DNA of 64,000 bases from Sulfitobacter donghicola DSW-25 = KCTC 12864 = JCM 14565. GTDB taxonomy: Bacteria; Pseudomonadota; Alphaproteobacteria; Rhodobacterales; Rhodobacteraceae. The stretch spans positions 3,212,863 to 3,276,862 of the forward strand of contig NZ_JASF01000005.1 of NCBI RefSeq assembly GCF_000622405.1, given 5' to 3'. The position numbers and the translations under genes are program-made. How positions within the stretch are numbered: the first letter of the stretch is position 1; every line of letters begins with the position of its first letter. The notes beneath the pieces were generated by a model. It ran no database searches. It was not told the origin of the DNA and saw only the letters and a program-made list of their open reading frames with translations. Below are positions 1 to 9,449 of the stretch, piece after piece.

Positions 1-360
1 CCACAGCTTGCGGCAGCAGGCATGCTGACGGCCTCGACGCTGGTGCTGGTACCCGTTGCATGGATTTATGACGGTCCGATCAGCCTTGATCTACAGCCTC
101 GTACACTATGGGCCATTGCCTATTTTGCGCTGGGGGCGACCGCGCTGGCCTATCTGCTGTATTACCGCATTCTGGACCTTTCAGGCAGCGGCAACCTGAT
201 GCTGGTCACCTTGATGATAACGCCAATCGCGATCATCTTAGGTTCAGTGATCTTGGGCGAAACCCTACCCTCAAACGCCTACAAAGGCTTTGCCCTACTG
301 GCCCTCGGGTTAATCGTGATTGACGGACGCCTGATTGACCGAATGCGGCGCACAGGATAG
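1..360 (+). CDS. EamA/DMT-family transporter, C-terminal part
   Basis: The reading frame is open from the first base, so the gene starts left of the window and only its last 119 codons are present. The visible part has about four hydrophobic segments and ends with a short basic tail, and the segment ILGSVILGETLPSNAYKGF with the following ALLALGLIVIDGR matches the typical last two helices of the EamA (drug/metabolite transporter) fold, where a Glu-Pro/Glu-Thr turn joins two helices. Members export amino acids or other metabolites across the inner membrane; the substrate cannot be told from this fragment. A P-loop gene follows 30 bp later on the same strand. Confidence 0.8.
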   Translation, partial: PQLAAAGMLTASTLVLVPVAWIYDGPISLDLQPRTLWAIAYFALGATALAYLLYYRILDLSGSGNLMLVTLMITPIAIILGSVILGETLPSNAYKGFALLALGLIVIDGRLIDRMRRTG

Positions 361-390
361 GGAAGTTCCACCAACCAGCGGAGTCTTTCC

Positions 391-1239
391 ATGCTTTACC
401 CCGATGCCAAAAGCTGGCGCAACGCGCCGCGCAAATCCGTTCTGTTTTTTGGCATGTCGGGTTTGGGAAAAACGCATGTTTCCGACCTGTTGGTGCAACA
501 AGGTGGCTGGTTTCATTATTCAATCGACTACCGGATCGGCACATCGGGCATGTACCGCCATATCAAGGACAACCTGATCGCCCATGCCATGCGCGATCCG
601 TTTCTGGCCGAGATGCTGCGCGCCGATACGATCTATCTAGAGCCGAACGTCCATAACCATGACCTAAGCGCGGTTGCCGCCTATCTGGGAAAACCCGGTG
701 ATCCATCCCGTGGTGGCCTGCCTATGGCCGAATACAAACGCCGTCAGAGCCAGTTCCGCGATGCCGAGATCACAGCCCTGATGGAAACGCACAGCTTTAT
801 GGAGCGAGCGCAATCCCTTTACGGCTACCCGAATTTCATCTGCGATACGGGGGGCTCGATCTGCGAATGGATCAACCCCGAAGACGACAACGACCCATTG
901 CTGGAAAAACTGGCCCAGCAATGCCTGCTGGTCTGGATCAAAGGCGACGAGGCGCACTCGGCCGAGCTGGTCCGCCGTTTTGACCGCGCGCCAAAACCGA
1001 TGGCCTACCAGCCAGAATTCCTTGACCGTGTCTGGGCCGAATACCTAAGCGAAAACAACCTTGAAGAAGGTGATGTTGATCCCGACAGCTTTATTAGATG
1101 GACCTATGCGCAGGCTTTGGCACACCGCCAACCGCGCTACGCGGCTATGGCAAAGCATGGGATAACTGTTACCGCTGATGACATACACGCTGTCAAAAAT
1201 GCTCAGGACTTTGACGATCTGATTGCCTCAAAGCTGTGA
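391..1239 (+). CDS. P-loop ATPase/kinase-like protein of unknown role
   Basis: A 282-residue soluble protein with a clear Walker A loop near the N-terminus (GMSGLGKTH, about residues 25-33). No signal peptide or membrane segment is seen. The rest (for example the CDTGGSICEW stretch in the middle, followed by LLVWIKGDE, which looks like a strand plus a nucleotide-kinase-type core) fits a small-molecule-kinase-like P-loop fold, but I do not recognise a named family or substrate. The start has a GGAG element about 8 bases upstream. It sits just ahead of metA in the same direction, with 78 bp between, so a shared transcript is possible but not shown. Confidence 0.65.
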   Translation: MLYPDAKSWRNAPRKSVLFFGMSGLGKTHVSDLLVQQGGWFHYSIDYRIGTSGMYRHIKDNLIAHAMRDPFLAEMLRADTIYLEPNVHNHDLSAVAAYLGKPGDPSRGGLPMAEYKRRQSQFRDAEITALMETHSFMERAQSLYGYPNFICDTGGSICEWINPEDDNDPLLEKLAQQCLLVWIKGDEAHSAELVRRFDRAPKPMAYQPEFLDRVWAEYLSENNLEEGDVDPDSFIRWTYAQALAHRQPRYAAMAKHGITVTADDIHAVKNAQDFDDLIASKL

Positions 1240-1317
1240 ACACATCCACGTGCATCTACTTGAGCGGCGCGCGCCTGCGTCCTATCTGTGATGTTCGTCT
1301 GTAGAAAAGAATAAACC

Positions 1318-2235
1318 ATGCCTATTAAACTCCCCTCTGCCCTGCCCGCCTATGATGTTCTGGTCCGTGAAGGTGTCAGCGTCATGGATGAAGATCAGGC
1401 GGCCCGTCAGGATATCCGCCCCCTGCGCATCGCGTTGCTGAACCTGATGCCAAAGAAAATCCAGACCGAGAACCAGTTTGCGCGCCTGATCGGCGCAACA
1501 CCATTGCAGATCGAACTGACGTTGATGCGCATGTCTGACCACCAGACACGCAATACAACAGCAGAACATATGGACAGTTTCTACCAGCCTGTATCCGATT
1601 TCTGGGATGAGAAATTTGACGGGCTGATCATTACCGGCGCGCCGGTTGAGCATCTGGATTTCGACAAGGTCGGCTATTACGACGAATTGCAAAAGGTGAT
1701 GGATTGGACGCAAACAAATGTGCAATCCACCATGGCCGTGTGTTGGGGTGGCATGGCCATGATCAACCATTTCCATGGCATCAAAAAACACATTCTAGAG
1801 CAAAAGGCCTTTGGCTGTTTCCGCCACACAAACCTTGCCCCTGCTTCGCCCTATCTGAACGGGTTTTCAGATGATTGCGTCATCCCTGTCTCGCGCTGGA
1901 CCGAAATCCGACAGGATGAGGTAGACGCGGTAGAGGGGCTTCAAACCCTTCTGGGCAGCGAAGAGGTCGGCCCTGCCTTGATCGAGGATCCAGCCCACCG
2001 TGCGGTCTATATCTTTAACCACTTTGAATATGACCGTGACTCGCTCAAACAGGAATATGATCGCGACGTCGACGCAGGCGTGCCGATCAATGTGCCCGTG
2101 AATTACTATACCAATAACGACCCCTCACTGCCGCCGGTCAACCGCTGGCGCAGCCATGCGCATTTGCTTTATGGCAATTGGATTCAGGAAATATATCAAT
2201 CTACCCCTTATGACATCCAGCTCATAGGGAGCTGA
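1318..2235 (+). CDS. metA: Homoserine O-acyltransferase (MetA family), predicted acetyl-CoA type
   Basis: MetA transfers an acyl group from acyl-CoA to the hydroxyl of L-homoserine, the first committed step of methionine synthesis, in the cytoplasm. The 305-residue length is normal for the family. The catalytic cysteine is Cys142 (AVCWGGMAM), and the His235/Glu237 pair lies in YIFNHFEYD, at the same numbers as in Escherichia coli MetA. Residue 111 is Glu (GAPVEHLDF); in this family Gly111 goes with succinyl-CoA and Glu111 with acetyl-CoA, so this enzyme is predicted to make O-acetylhomoserine despite the usual succinyltransferase label. The next gene begins one base after the stop codon. I saw no convincing SAM-II riboswitch in the 78 bp leader. 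Confidence 0.93.
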   Translation: MPIKLPSALPAYDVLVREGVSVMDEDQAARQDIRPLRIALLNLMPKKIQTENQFARLIGATPLQIELTLMRMSDHQTRNTTAEHMDSFYQPVSDFWDEKFDGLIITGAPVEHLDFDKVGYYDELQKVMDWTQTNVQSTMAVCWGGMAMINHFHGIKKHILEQKAFGCFRHTNLAPASPYLNGFSDDCVIPVSRWTEIRQDEVDAVEGLQTLLGSEEVGPALIEDPAHRAVYIFNHFEYDRDSLKQEYDRDVDAGVPINVPVNYYTNNDPSLPPVNRWRSHAHLLYGNWIQEIYQSTPYDIQLIGS

Positions 2236-2236
2236 T

Positions 2237-3196
2237 ATGGTCTGGTTTGCGGTATTTCTTTTGGCTTTTGTTTTGGCTCTGCATGGGTGCGCCAGATCAA
2301 GGGAAACAACCGCAAACGCCACCTATCCGCCCCAAGGGCGGGTTGTTGATGTGGATGGAACGCCTGTTCATGTGTTAATTGCGGGCACGGGGCCTGATCT
2401 GGTGCTGCTGCATGGCGCCAGCGGGAATGTCCGCGATTGGACCATGGATTTTGTCGATCGGGTCTCGGATCGCTACCGCGTCATCATGTTTGATCGTCCT
2501 GGGCTTGGATGGACGGGGCGCCTTGCTGGTAAATCGGGCGCGTGGAACGCCCGCGCTGAATCCCCCGCTGAACAAGCCGCATTATTGCAAAAAGCAGCAG
2601 CAATTGTCGGGATCGAACAGCCCGTTGTTGTTGGCCATTCCTTTGGCGGCGCTGTTGCTTTGGCTTGGGCGCTTGGGCAACCGGAAGAAACCGGTGCCCT
2701 TGTTTTATTGGGCGCGGTCTCAAACCCATGGCCCGGTAGTTTGGGGTGGCCCTATACGCTTGGCGGCACTGCTTTGGGCGGTGCGCTTTTGGTTCCTGCG
2801 ATCTCGGCCTTTGTGCCCAAATCATATGTTAACGCGAGTGTCGAAGCGATATTTGCCCCACAGAAAGCACCGCAGGGGTATGCGGAAATGATTGGGGCCG
2901 ATCTGGTGTTGCGCCGTGAAAGCCTGCGCGCAAATTGCCAGCAGGTGAACTCCCTGCGGCCTCATATTGTGAAAATGTCAAAACGATATGAAACACTTAA
3001 CCTACCCGTTGAAATCCTTCACGGAGACGCTGACACGATTGTGCCGCTCACTGTGCATGCCAAACCCTTGGCCGAGCAGATTACAAATGCGCAGCTAACC
3101 ACGCTGCGCGGTATTGGCCATATGCCCCACCATAGCGCCCCCGATGCTGTCGAAGATGCAATCGACCGCGCAACGCAACGTGCGGGTTTGCGTTAA
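2237..3196 (+). CDS. Alpha/beta-fold hydrolase with N-terminal membrane or signal segment
   Basis: A 319-residue alpha/beta hydrolase. The oxyanion-side motif is [10 protein letters not shown] (about residues 55-64), the nucleophile elbow is GHSFGG, a likely catalytic Asp is in [11 protein letters not shown] and the His in GIGHMPHH, so the Ser-Asp-His triad is complete. The N-terminus ([19 protein letters not shown]) is a hydrophobic segment ending in a cysteine; this could be a lipoprotein signal, but His just before Gly-Cys is a poor lipobox, so a membrane anchor is as likely. It starts one base after the metA stop and is probably cotranscribed. The substrate is unknown; homoserine acyl chemistry should not be inferred from position alone. 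Confidence 0.85.
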   Translation: MVWFAVFLLAFVLALHGCARSRETTANATYPPQGRVVDVDGTPVHVLIAGTGPDLVLLHGASGNVRDWTMDFVDRVSDRYRVIMFDRPGLGWTGRLAGKSGAWNARAESPAEQAALLQKAAAIVGIEQPVVVGHSFGGAVALAWALGQPEETGALVLLGAVSNPWPGSLGWPYTLGGTALGGALLVPAISAFVPKSYVNASVEAIFAPQKAPQGYAEMIGADLVLRRESLRANCQQVNSLRPHIVKMSKRYETLNLPVEILHGDADTIVPLTVHAKPLAEQITNAQLTTLRGIGHMPHHSAPDAVEDAIDRATQRAGLR

Positions 3197-3243
3197 TCGC
3201 ATTAACATCGCATATTGTCTTGAAAACAAACACGAGGTCCCCG

Positions 3244-4113
3244 ATGGAGCTGCCCTTTGACGGTGCAATTAGCACTTTTTACAAAACCCAAGCCCCCGAT
3301 GCCGTGCGCAAGGCCGTTGAGAGCGCCGAGAAAGGCGATATCCTCTCCAAAAGCTACCCTCACAAGGCCCGCAAAAGCCGCAAATCTTATGAACGCGAAA
3401 TGGCTGCGTTGCAGATCGAGCTGGTAAAGCTACAAGCATGGGTGCGCGAAACGGGCACCCGTATCGCCATGGTTTTTGAGGGCCGCGACGCCGCTGGCAA
3501 GGGTGGCACAATTGGCCGTTTTCGGATGAACCTCAATCCGCGAAACGCCAATGTCATCGCCCTGAGCAAACCCTCCGAAGAGGAAAGCAGCCAGTGGTAT
3601 TTTCAGCGCTATATCAAACACCTACCATCTGCAGGGCACATCAACTTTTTCGACCGCTCATGGTACAACCGCGGTGTGGTTGAACCTGTTTTCGGCTTTT
3701 GCACCCCCGAGCAGAACGCCCAGTTCTTTACCCAAGTGCAACCCTTTGAGCAGATGCTGGCAGAAGACGGCATCCACCTGTTCAAATTCTGGCTGAACGT
3801 CGGGCGCGAAGAGCAGCTGCGCCGCATGTTGCAGCGCGAGCAAGATCCGCTAAAGCAATGGAAACTATCCAGCATCGACGTAAAAGGCCTGAGCCTGTGG
3901 GACGCATATTCAGCCGCGATCAAAGACACGCTAGAGCGCAGCCACACCGATATTGCGCCATGGACCGTGGTGCGCTCTGACGACAAACGCCGCGCGCGCC
4001 TTAACGCCATTCGCACAATCCTGCATCACTTTGATTACACACGCAAAGACGTCGATGCCATTGGCGAAATCGACGACAGCATTTGTGGCGGGCCTGATAT
4101 CTGGGATGTCTAA
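3244..4113 (+). CDS. ppk2: Polyphosphate kinase 2
   Basis: PPK2 moves phosphate between polyphosphate and nucleotides (usually making GTP or ATP from the diphosphate). The protein has the Walker A loop [10 protein letters not shown] (residues 79-88), the Walker B-like [11 protein letters not shown] segment and the basic lid that follow it in the family; length (289 residues) is that of a single-domain PPK2. I start at 3244 rather than at an upstream ATG at 3220 because a GAGGT Shine-Dalgarno element lies 6-10 bases before 3244 and family members begin near this point. The 3' end overlaps the following TetR-type regulator by 8 bp, which suggests translational coupling. Confidence 0.92.
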   Translation: MELPFDGAISTFYKTQAPDAVRKAVESAEKGDILSKSYPHKARKSRKSYEREMAALQIELVKLQAWVRETGTRIAMVFEGRDAAGKGGTIGRFRMNLNPRNANVIALSKPSEEESSQWYFQRYIKHLPSAGHINFFDRSWYNRGVVEPVFGFCTPEQNAQFFTQVQPFEQMLAEDGIHLFKFWLNVGREEQLRRMLQREQDPLKQWKLSSIDVKGLSLWDAYSAAIKDTLERSHTDIAPWTVVRSDDKRRARLNAIRTILHHFDYTRKDVDAIGEIDDSICGGPDIWDV

Positions 4114-4723
4114 ACGCGGCTATCATCACGGCAACTTGCGCCAAGCATTGGTCGATGCGGCCCTGCAATTGATCGAGCTGCGCGGCCCGACTGGTTTCAC
4201 CCTTTCCGAGGCTGCCAAGCAGGCTGGCGTGACGCCTGCCGCTGTTTATCGACACTTTGAAGGTCGCGAAGACCTGATCGCCGAGGCGGCCCTACAGGGG
4301 TATGAGATTTTCGGCGATCTGATGCAATTTGCATATGAAAGCGGCCAGCCCTCGGCGCTTCAGGCGTTTGAGGCCACGGGCCGCGCCTATTTGGCCTTTG
4401 CCCGCAAATACCCCGGCCACTACATCGCGATGTTTGAAAGCGGCGTACAGGTGAACCGTACAGCCGCGCTGGCAACCGTCGCAAACCGCGCCAACGGGGT
4501 GCTGGAAAAGGCCGCAACCGACCTTAGCCAACACATCCCCGAAGACAAACGCCCCCCCGCCTCTATGTTTTCAGCGCATATTTGGGCGCTTAGCCACGGG
4601 GTGGTCGAATTATTTGCGCGTAACTCCCCCGGTCGCGCCTCGCCTTTCCCACCAGAAGACCTACTGGAAACTGGGATCGGCATTTATCTGCGCGGCTTGG
4701 GCCTGATTGCGCCAGACGAATAA
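4106..4723 (+). CDS. TetR/AcrR-family transcriptional regulator
   Basis: A 205-residue one-component regulator. Residues 3-60 hold the TetR DNA-binding domain: [19 protein letters not shown], then the helix-turn-helix [20 protein letters not shown], followed by a longer all-helical ligand-binding domain (WHG-type: the [11 protein letters not shown] stretch). The start at 4106 is inside the last codons of ppk2; a longer reading frame goes back to 3953 but that part is only the ppk2 sequence in another frame. Overlap with ppk2 implies co-expression. The ligand and target genes are not known; autoregulation of the ppk2 operon is a reasonable guess only. Confidence 0.9.
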   Translation: MSKRGYHHGNLRQALVDAALQLIELRGPTGFTLSEAAKQAGVTPAAVYRHFEGREDLIAEAALQGYEIFGDLMQFAYESGQPSALQAFEATGRAYLAFARKYPGHYIAMFESGVQVNRTAALATVANRANGVLEKAATDLSQHIPEDKRPPASMFSAHIWALSHGVVELFARNSPGRASPFPPEDLLETGIGIYLRGLGLIAPDE

Positions 4724-4926
4724 TCGCGGATCATCCAAAGGTCGCAAGCCCCCTGCGCCTATCTGCCAGACCCATCGCATTTTCGGATTGACGGCCCTAT
4801 TCCGCCGATAGATTTCGCAGGCGGTGTTTACGCCTTGTACTCCCCCTCATGTTTCTGATAATTTTAATCAGGTTTAAGGCATTTCAGATGCTTGCCCAAA
4901 ATTTTCATGATATTCAAGGACCTAAG

Positions 4927-5613
4927 ATGATCCCCTCCTTTCGCATTCTATGCGTCACAACATTTGCATTGGCGCAATCAGCCCATGCAGAAAACACCAA
5001 CCCTTTGAAGGATGAATTCACTTCAAGCACTTTTGGGGCACCAAAATTCACCTATTCCGCTGGCGTTCTGGCAACAACGCGCCTCAACCCTTCCGACAGT
5101 TTGGATCACGTCGAGGATGAATTGGAGCTATTTTATGAGATCGGGTTTGGCGGCGGCTTCCATGCGGGTATTACCCTAACCACGTTGGATGGCGATCCGG
5201 CCGATAACTACGAATACGAGATCACCTTTGGCTATGGCTCTGAGTTCGCCAATGGTATGACGTGGGACCTGACCTATGGGTATATCGGTCTTGATAACTC
5301 TGATGAAACGTCGGAAGAAATCACCGCGACGCTCGGCTTTCCGCTGGGCGAAACGATTGAAGGGTCATTTGCCGTCATTGTGGATCCCGACACTGGCAAA
5401 TCGGATCAGGAATTCGGATTGGAAACGGCCCTGAACGATCGTTGGACCCTGTTTGGTCTGGCTGGTAACAGCGACCGCGATGACAATGTCTATGGTGAAG
5501 TCGGCGTTTCTTATGCCTTAACAGATTCAGTCGCCCTCGAAGTGCTCTATGAGGACACCAACGACGATGATCCATTGCTTGGCTTCACCATTGGCTATGA
5601 ATTTGGCGGCTAA
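4927..5613 (+). CDS. Outer-membrane beta-barrel protein, TorF/Gcw_chp-like putative porin
   Basis: A 228-residue exported protein. The N-terminus has a Sec signal peptide (positive start, hydrophobic core, ending ...AQSAHA before ENTNPL). The mature chain is a run of alternating amphipathic strands rich in Tyr, Gly, Asp and Glu (YEITFGYGSEF, WDLTYGYIGL, YGEVGVSYALT) and finishes LGFTIGYEFGG, typical of an outer-membrane barrel of the TorF/Gcw_chp type. I choose 4927 over the 26-codon longer form because of an AAGGA element 6-10 bases upstream and because the signal peptide then begins properly. It stands alone; 200 bp of upstream sequence presumably carry its promoter. Function unknown. Confidence 0.75.
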   Translation: MIPSFRILCVTTFALAQSAHAENTNPLKDEFTSSTFGAPKFTYSAGVLATTRLNPSDSLDHVEDELELFYEIGFGGGFHAGITLTTLDGDPADNYEYEITFGYGSEFANGMTWDLTYGYIGLDNSDETSEEITATLGFPLGETIEGSFAVIVDPDTGKSDQEFGLETALNDRWTLFGLAGNSDRDDNVYGEVGVSYALTDSVALEVLYEDTNDDDPLLGFTIGYEFGG

Positions 5614-5674
5614 GCCACACCCAATGTGACACAGAAATCACCTGCTCCAAAGATTTGGTGCAGGTGCCCCTCGC

Positions 5675-6667
5675 CTAGGCCCCTGCAATTTTGGCCAGCG
5701 CATCAGCCGCTATTTCAAATGTTTTCTTGCGGGCATCATGATCGTGAATCTGCCCCGTTAGCATCAACTCATCAGGTTGATATTTTTGAATAATTTCTTC
5801 CAACCGACGATGAACCGTTTGGGGGCTTCCCACGGCATTAAACCGCAAAGACTGATCAATGCTGCGCCGCAACGGAAGGCCCAGCTCTGCGTCGATGTCT
5901 TTTACCGGCGCTGGCAACTTGGCTGGCGTGCCACTTCGCAGCCGCGCGATGGCCTGTTGAAGCGAACTGTAGTGATAGGCCGCCTCTTCGTCCGTATCCG
6001 CCGCCGCAACATTCACACCCAGCATCAGGTAGGGTTTATCCAAAGCTGCTGAGGGTTTGAAATTCTGCCGATAGATATGGGACGCGTCTTCGACGACATT
6101 TGGCGCAAAGTGAGACGCAAATGCATAGGGCAATCCCAGCTGTGCTGCCAGCTGCGCACCATAAAGCGATGATCCCAATATCCACAACGGCACATGGGTG
6201 CCCTGCCCAGGATGGGCCTGCACCACTGCCCCTGGCTTGGCATCATCAAGATACCCCATCAGCTCAAGAACCTCGGCAGGAAAGTTATCATCGTCGTGTT
6301 GATCCCGTCGGAAGGCCTGCCAAACGGCGTGATCCCCCCCTGGCGCGCGGCCAATTCCCAGATCGACCCGATCCCCGAACAGGTTTTGCAACGTGCCAAA
6401 TTGCTCTGCAATGCTGAGAGGAGCATGGTTGGGAAGCATAATTCCCCCCGCGCCGATCCGCATCTTTGTGGTTTGACAACCGACATAGGCTAGCAAAACA
6501 GCAGTGGCAGCCGAGGCAATGCTAGGCATGTTGTGATGTTCTGCCATCCAATAGCGATAAAATCCCAAGTCTTCGGCAAGCTTTGCCATTTCTCCGGTGT
6601 TTTGCATCGCTTCCACTGAAGTAAATCCCTCTCCAACGGGGCATAAATCCAGAACCGAATACTTCAT
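5675..6667 (-). CDS. Luciferase-like (LLM class) flavin-dependent monooxygenase
   Basis: A 330-residue member of the bacterial luciferase-like superfamily, which uses reduced FMN and oxygen to oxidise aldehydes, alkanes or other substrates. The family signature is visible in LGFYRYWMAEHHNMPSIAS near residue 40 and in GIGRAPGGD near residue 105; the C-terminal half has VGSPQTVHRRLEEI, the usual phosphate-binding/dimer helix region. Subfamily resembles MsnO8/YhbW-type oxidoreductases. Substrate unknown. It is a single gene transcribed away from the ribosomal protein operon, whose terminator lies just upstream. Confidence 0.9.
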   Translation of the reverse strand: MKYSVLDLCPVGEGFTSVEAMQNTGEMAKLAEDLGFYRYWMAEHHNMPSIASAATAVLLAYVGCQTTKMRIGAGGIMLPNHAPLSIAEQFGTLQNLFGDRVDLGIGRAPGGDHAVWQAFRRDQHDDDNFPAEVLELMGYLDDAKPGAVVQAHPGQGTHVPLWILGSSLYGAQLAAQLGLPYAFASHFAPNVVEDASHIYRQNFKPSAALDKPYLMLGVNVAAADTDEEAAYHYSSLQQAIARLRSGTPAKLPAPVKDIDAELGLPLRRSIDQSLRFNAVGSPQTVHRRLEEIIQKYQPDELMLTGQIHDHDARKKTFEIAADALAKIAGA

Positions 6668-6736
6668 GAGAAACCCTTACAAAACCGTACCTTAACCTTC
6701 TAATATACCGCCAATCGTTAAGGGCAGCATAATACG

Positions 6737-6766
6737 AAAAAGGCCGCACACATTGGTACGGCCTTT
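6737..6766 (-). terminator. Intrinsic terminator of rplM-rpsI
   Basis: On the minus strand an 8-bp perfect stem (AAAGGCCG at 6739-6746 paired with CGGCCTTT at 6759-6766, 12-base loop) is followed by a T run (the A run at 6737-6741 on the plus strand). It lies 23 bp after the rpsI stop codon, the expected place. Confidence 0.85.
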
Positions 6767-6788
6767 CCCAAAATAGATATAAAACAGC

Positions 6789-7283
6789 TTAACGCTTGGA
6801 GAACTGGAAGCTCTTACGCGCTTTTGCTTTACCGTATTTCTTACGCTCAACAACACGGCTGTCGCGCGTCAGGAAGCCTGCCGCTTTCAGCGCGCCGCGG
6901 TGGGAGGGATCATACAGCTGCAGGGCTTTGGAAACGCCGTGCTTAACCGCACCGGCCTGACCGGAAAGACCGCCACCTTTAACGGTTGCGTAAACGTCGA
7001 ACTGACCTTCTGTGCCTGTCACGCTGAAAGGCTGTGCCAGAACCATCTGCAAAACAGGGCGTGCAAAATAGTCGTTCTGCGCTTTGCCGTTCACGATAAC
7101 CTTGCCGGAGCCAGGCTTGATCCAAACGCGGGCTACCGCGTCTTTACGTTTACCGGTTGCGTAGGAGCGGCCAAATTCGTCACGAACGGGCTCACGTGGT
7201 GTCAGCTCAACTTCTGGAGTGGCTTCAACGCCGGCAACAGATGCGAGATCTTCGAGTGTGTTGATTTCGTCAGACATGCTCAT
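6789..7283 (-). CDS. rpsI: 30S ribosomal protein S9
   Basis: S9 is a small-subunit protein that reaches the P site through its basic C-terminal tail. The conserved core starts at [19 protein letters not shown] and the protein ends with the universal ...[17 protein letters not shown] tail. At 164 residues it is longer than the 130-residue Escherichia coli protein because of an acidic N-terminal extension of about 35 residues, which is common in alphaproteobacteria. The start codon overlaps the rplM stop codon (ATGA); an in-frame ATG two codons later is an alternative start. Cotranscribed with rplM and ended by the hairpin just downstream. Confidence 0.97.
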   Translation of the reverse strand: MSMSDEINTLEDLASVAGVEATPEVELTPREPVRDEFGRSYATGKRKDAVARVWIKPGSGKVIVNGKAQNDYFARPVLQMVLAQPFSVTGTEGQFDVYATVKGGGLSGQAGAVKHGVSKALQLYDPSHRGALKAAGFLTRDSRVVERKKYGKAKARKSFQFSKR

Positions 7284-7741
7284 GCGCTCCGTGTGTTTTT
7301 CTTGTTCATGGACGCAACATCCAGAACGGTAGGCTCTTGGGCCTCATGAGGATGCTCACCGCCTGCGTATACGCGCAGGTTGGTCATGATCTGGCGGCTC
7401 AGGCGGTTGCCTGGCAACATGCGCTTAACGGCCAATGTCACGATACGCTCTGGGTGCTTGCCATCCAGAATGTCCGCTTTGGAACGTTCTTTGATGCCGC
7501 CCGGGTGACCAGTGTGCCAGTAGAACATTTCTTCACGCTTTTTGCCGGTCATTTGGATTTTCTCGGCGTTGATTACGATGACGTTGTCGCCGCAATCCAT
7601 GTGAGGTGTGTAGGAAGGCTTGTGCTTGCCACGCAGACGCATAGCAATGATTGACGCCAAACGGCCCAGCACGATGCCTTCAGCATCAATGATGATCCAT
7701 TTTTTATCAATGTCAGCCGGTGTTGCTGAAAAGGTTTTCAT
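7280..7741 (-). CDS. rplM: 50S ribosomal protein L13
   Basis: L13 is an early-assembling large-subunit protein. The chain begins [20 protein letters not shown] and contains [16 protein letters not shown] and the conserved [18 protein letters not shown] block, then [14 protein letters not shown] near the C-terminus; 153 residues is close to the usual 140-155. I start at 7741; a longer frame to 7858 has no homologous sequence. The stop overlaps the rpsI start by four bases, the standard rplM-rpsI arrangement. The 197 bp upstream, up to the MocR gene, must hold the operon promoter. Confidence 0.97.
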   Translation of the reverse strand: MKTFSATPADIDKKWIIIDAEGIVLGRLASIIAMRLRGKHKPSYTPHMDCGDNVIVINAEKIQMTGKKREEMFYWHTGHPGGIKERSKADILDGKHPERIVTLAVKRMLPGNRLSRQIMTNLRVYAGGEHPHEAQEPTVLDVASMNKKNTRSA

Positions 7742-7938
7742 GTACGGTAATCCCGTTAGATGTGAACTGGGGCGAATGCCCCGATGTGATGGCTGGGTTA
7801 TAAACGTGCCACGGGTCAGGTCAAGAACCGCAAATCGCAATATATCGTTTAAATTCAAGGCTTTACAATTAAGGTATTATTTTACCCCAACTCCAAGCAG
7901 AGATTTGAGCCCCCTTCCACCCCAACAGGCAGAATCCC

Positions 7939-9351
7939 CTATACCGATATCTCGTCCATCGGGTTATCCAGCAAATCCCGCAAGCGCACCATCGCAGCCT
8001 CAAAGCTGTTCAAACTCACACCCGCATTTACCGCCATCCTGACCGCATGGGGCGTTTGGCTATGACGCGCTGCAAATTCCTCGGCGGCGCGAATGCGCAC
8101 GCCGCGCGTTTCGGCAGCACGACAAAACGCGCTGGCCCTCCACCCATCCGGCAAAGTCAGCCAGACAAAAGGCACATCTTCGCGCCAGCTCAGGTCATAG
8201 GCACCTAGAACATTTACAGCGGCCTTGACGTAATCGCTAACCCCTTGGCGCGTGCGTTCCATAATCCCGTCGATCTGGGGGTGCACAAGCAGGCTGGCCA
8301 CCAGATCCGTTATCGGTGTCGCCAATCCGAAATAACCATGCTCGGCTGTGCGATGCAGCGCAGCGGTTTGATCCTTTGGCGCGATGGCACAACCGACCCG
8401 CAAAGCAGGCGTGATCGACTTACTCAGGGACGAAACATACCAGCCCCGCTCAGGCGCTAACTGTCGATACCCCGGTGCTTGGGCTGTTCCGATGCGGTAA
8501 CAGTCATCCTCAAGGATTTGCAGATCAAACTTGCGGGCCACTGCGACAATGTCGATCCGCCGCTCTAGAGAGCTATAGCCGCAGGTGGGGCTGTGCACTT
8601 CGGGTGAGGTACATACAATTTGCGCCTCTGGGTATCTTTCGGACGCTGCCGCCAAGGAGACAGGGCACAGACCGTCCCCATCCATAGCGATCGACACAAC
8701 ATCCGCCCTGAGCCCCGCCGCCGCACGCCGAAAACCAGGATAGCTTAGCTCTTCTACAAAAATAACAGGTCGCCTGCCCTTTAGGATGGTCTGAAACACT
8801 AAGGAAATAGCATTCTGCCCACCGTGAGACAGGACAATATCTGCCTCACTAAAGGGGCCGATGGGCGTATCCCACAGCCAACGGACCATCCCTTCGCGCG
8901 CTGCTTTTGCGCCGCGACGGGATGGGTAATGCATCATGCCCGATGGCGGCTCTTTTGCGACCTCGGCCAAAAGCTGGCGGATCAATCTGGATTGCCCCCC
9001 GTTGGGCAAATGGGGCGAGAAAAGATTAACGTCAAAGTTATCGCCGCCTGTCAGATGTTCGATGACATCCATTTCCATTAGGTTCAGCGGCGGCTCGGCG
9101 GTGGCGGGTGCGGCAACAAACGTTCCACGCCCGACTTCGGCCCGCAAGACCCCCTCATCCGTCAAAACGGTATAGGCCCGCGCAACAGTGCCAGGCGTCA
9201 TACCCAAGGTCCAGCCCAGCTCCCGCACGGGCGGCAGCTTTTCCCCTGCGGATAAAGCACCGGATGCGATTGCCTCACGGATCGCTTGAACGACCGCGCG
9301 GTACTTTGGCTTGATATCAGGATCGAGAGCAGGCGCCCAAATTGTATCCAT
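7939..9351 (-). CDS. MocR-type GntR-family regulator with aminotransferase-like domain
   Basis: A 470-residue fusion of an N-terminal GntR winged helix (residues about 10-75: YRAVVQAIREAIASGALSAG, then LPPVRELGWTLGMTPGTVARAY) to a fold-type I PLP aminotransferase domain. The PLP lysine is in VSSLSKSITPALRVG, so the cofactor site looks intact. Proteins of this type (GabR, PdxR, TauR) act as PLP- or substrate-sensing regulators rather than enzymes, often of a divergent gene. Here the divergent neighbour is a DUF1127 gene, and an inverted repeat of ATTGTA lies right over the start codon, so autoregulation and control of that neighbour are likely. The effector is unknown. Confidence 0.9.
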   Translation of the reverse strand: MDTIWAPALDPDIKPKYRAVVQAIREAIASGALSAGEKLPPVRELGWTLGMTPGTVARAYTVLTDEGVLRAEVGRGTFVAAPATAEPPLNLMEMDVIEHLTGGDNFDVNLFSPHLPNGGQSRLIRQLLAEVAKEPPSGMMHYPSRRGAKAAREGMVRWLWDTPIGPFSEADIVLSHGGQNAISLVFQTILKGRRPVIFVEELSYPGFRRAAAGLRADVVSIAMDGDGLCPVSLAAASERYPEAQIVCTSPEVHSPTCGYSSLERRIDIVAVARKFDLQILEDDCYRIGTAQAPGYRQLAPERGWYVSSLSKSITPALRVGCAIAPKDQTAALHRTAEHGYFGLATPITDLVASLLVHPQIDGIMERTRQGVSDYVKAAVNVLGAYDLSWREDVPFVWLTLPDGWRASAFCRAAETRGVRIRAAEEFAARHSQTPHAVRMAVNAGVSLNSFEAAMVRLRDLLDNPMDEISV

Positions 9352-9431
9352 TACAATATTTCCGTAGATTACTGAGGTCTCTTATTGTACCAAACACTCA
9401 TGGCAAACACGCCACATTGTGTCAATACAAT
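9341..9431. promoter_or_regulatory. Cluster of ATTGTA half-sites between the MocR and DUF1127 genes
   Basis: Five copies of ATTGTA or its complement occur in 91 bp: a perfect inverted repeat ATTGTA-N5-TACAAT at 9341-9357 overlapping the MocR start codon, a single ATTGTA at 9384-9389, and ATTGTG-N4-TACAAT at 9416-9431, about 20 bp before the DUF1127 start codon. MocR regulators bind repeated half-sites in divergent promoters, so this is the probable operator array of the regulator itself. The different spacers in the two dyads are noted; which pairs are used is not known. Confidence 0.65.
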
Positions 9432-9449
9432 TAAATAGGAGATTTTCCC

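Noticed and set aside
1240..1317. SAM-II riboswitch ahead of metA
   Set aside because: Short GC-rich stretches are present but the conserved pseudoknot sequences of the family were not found; leader is only 78 bp.
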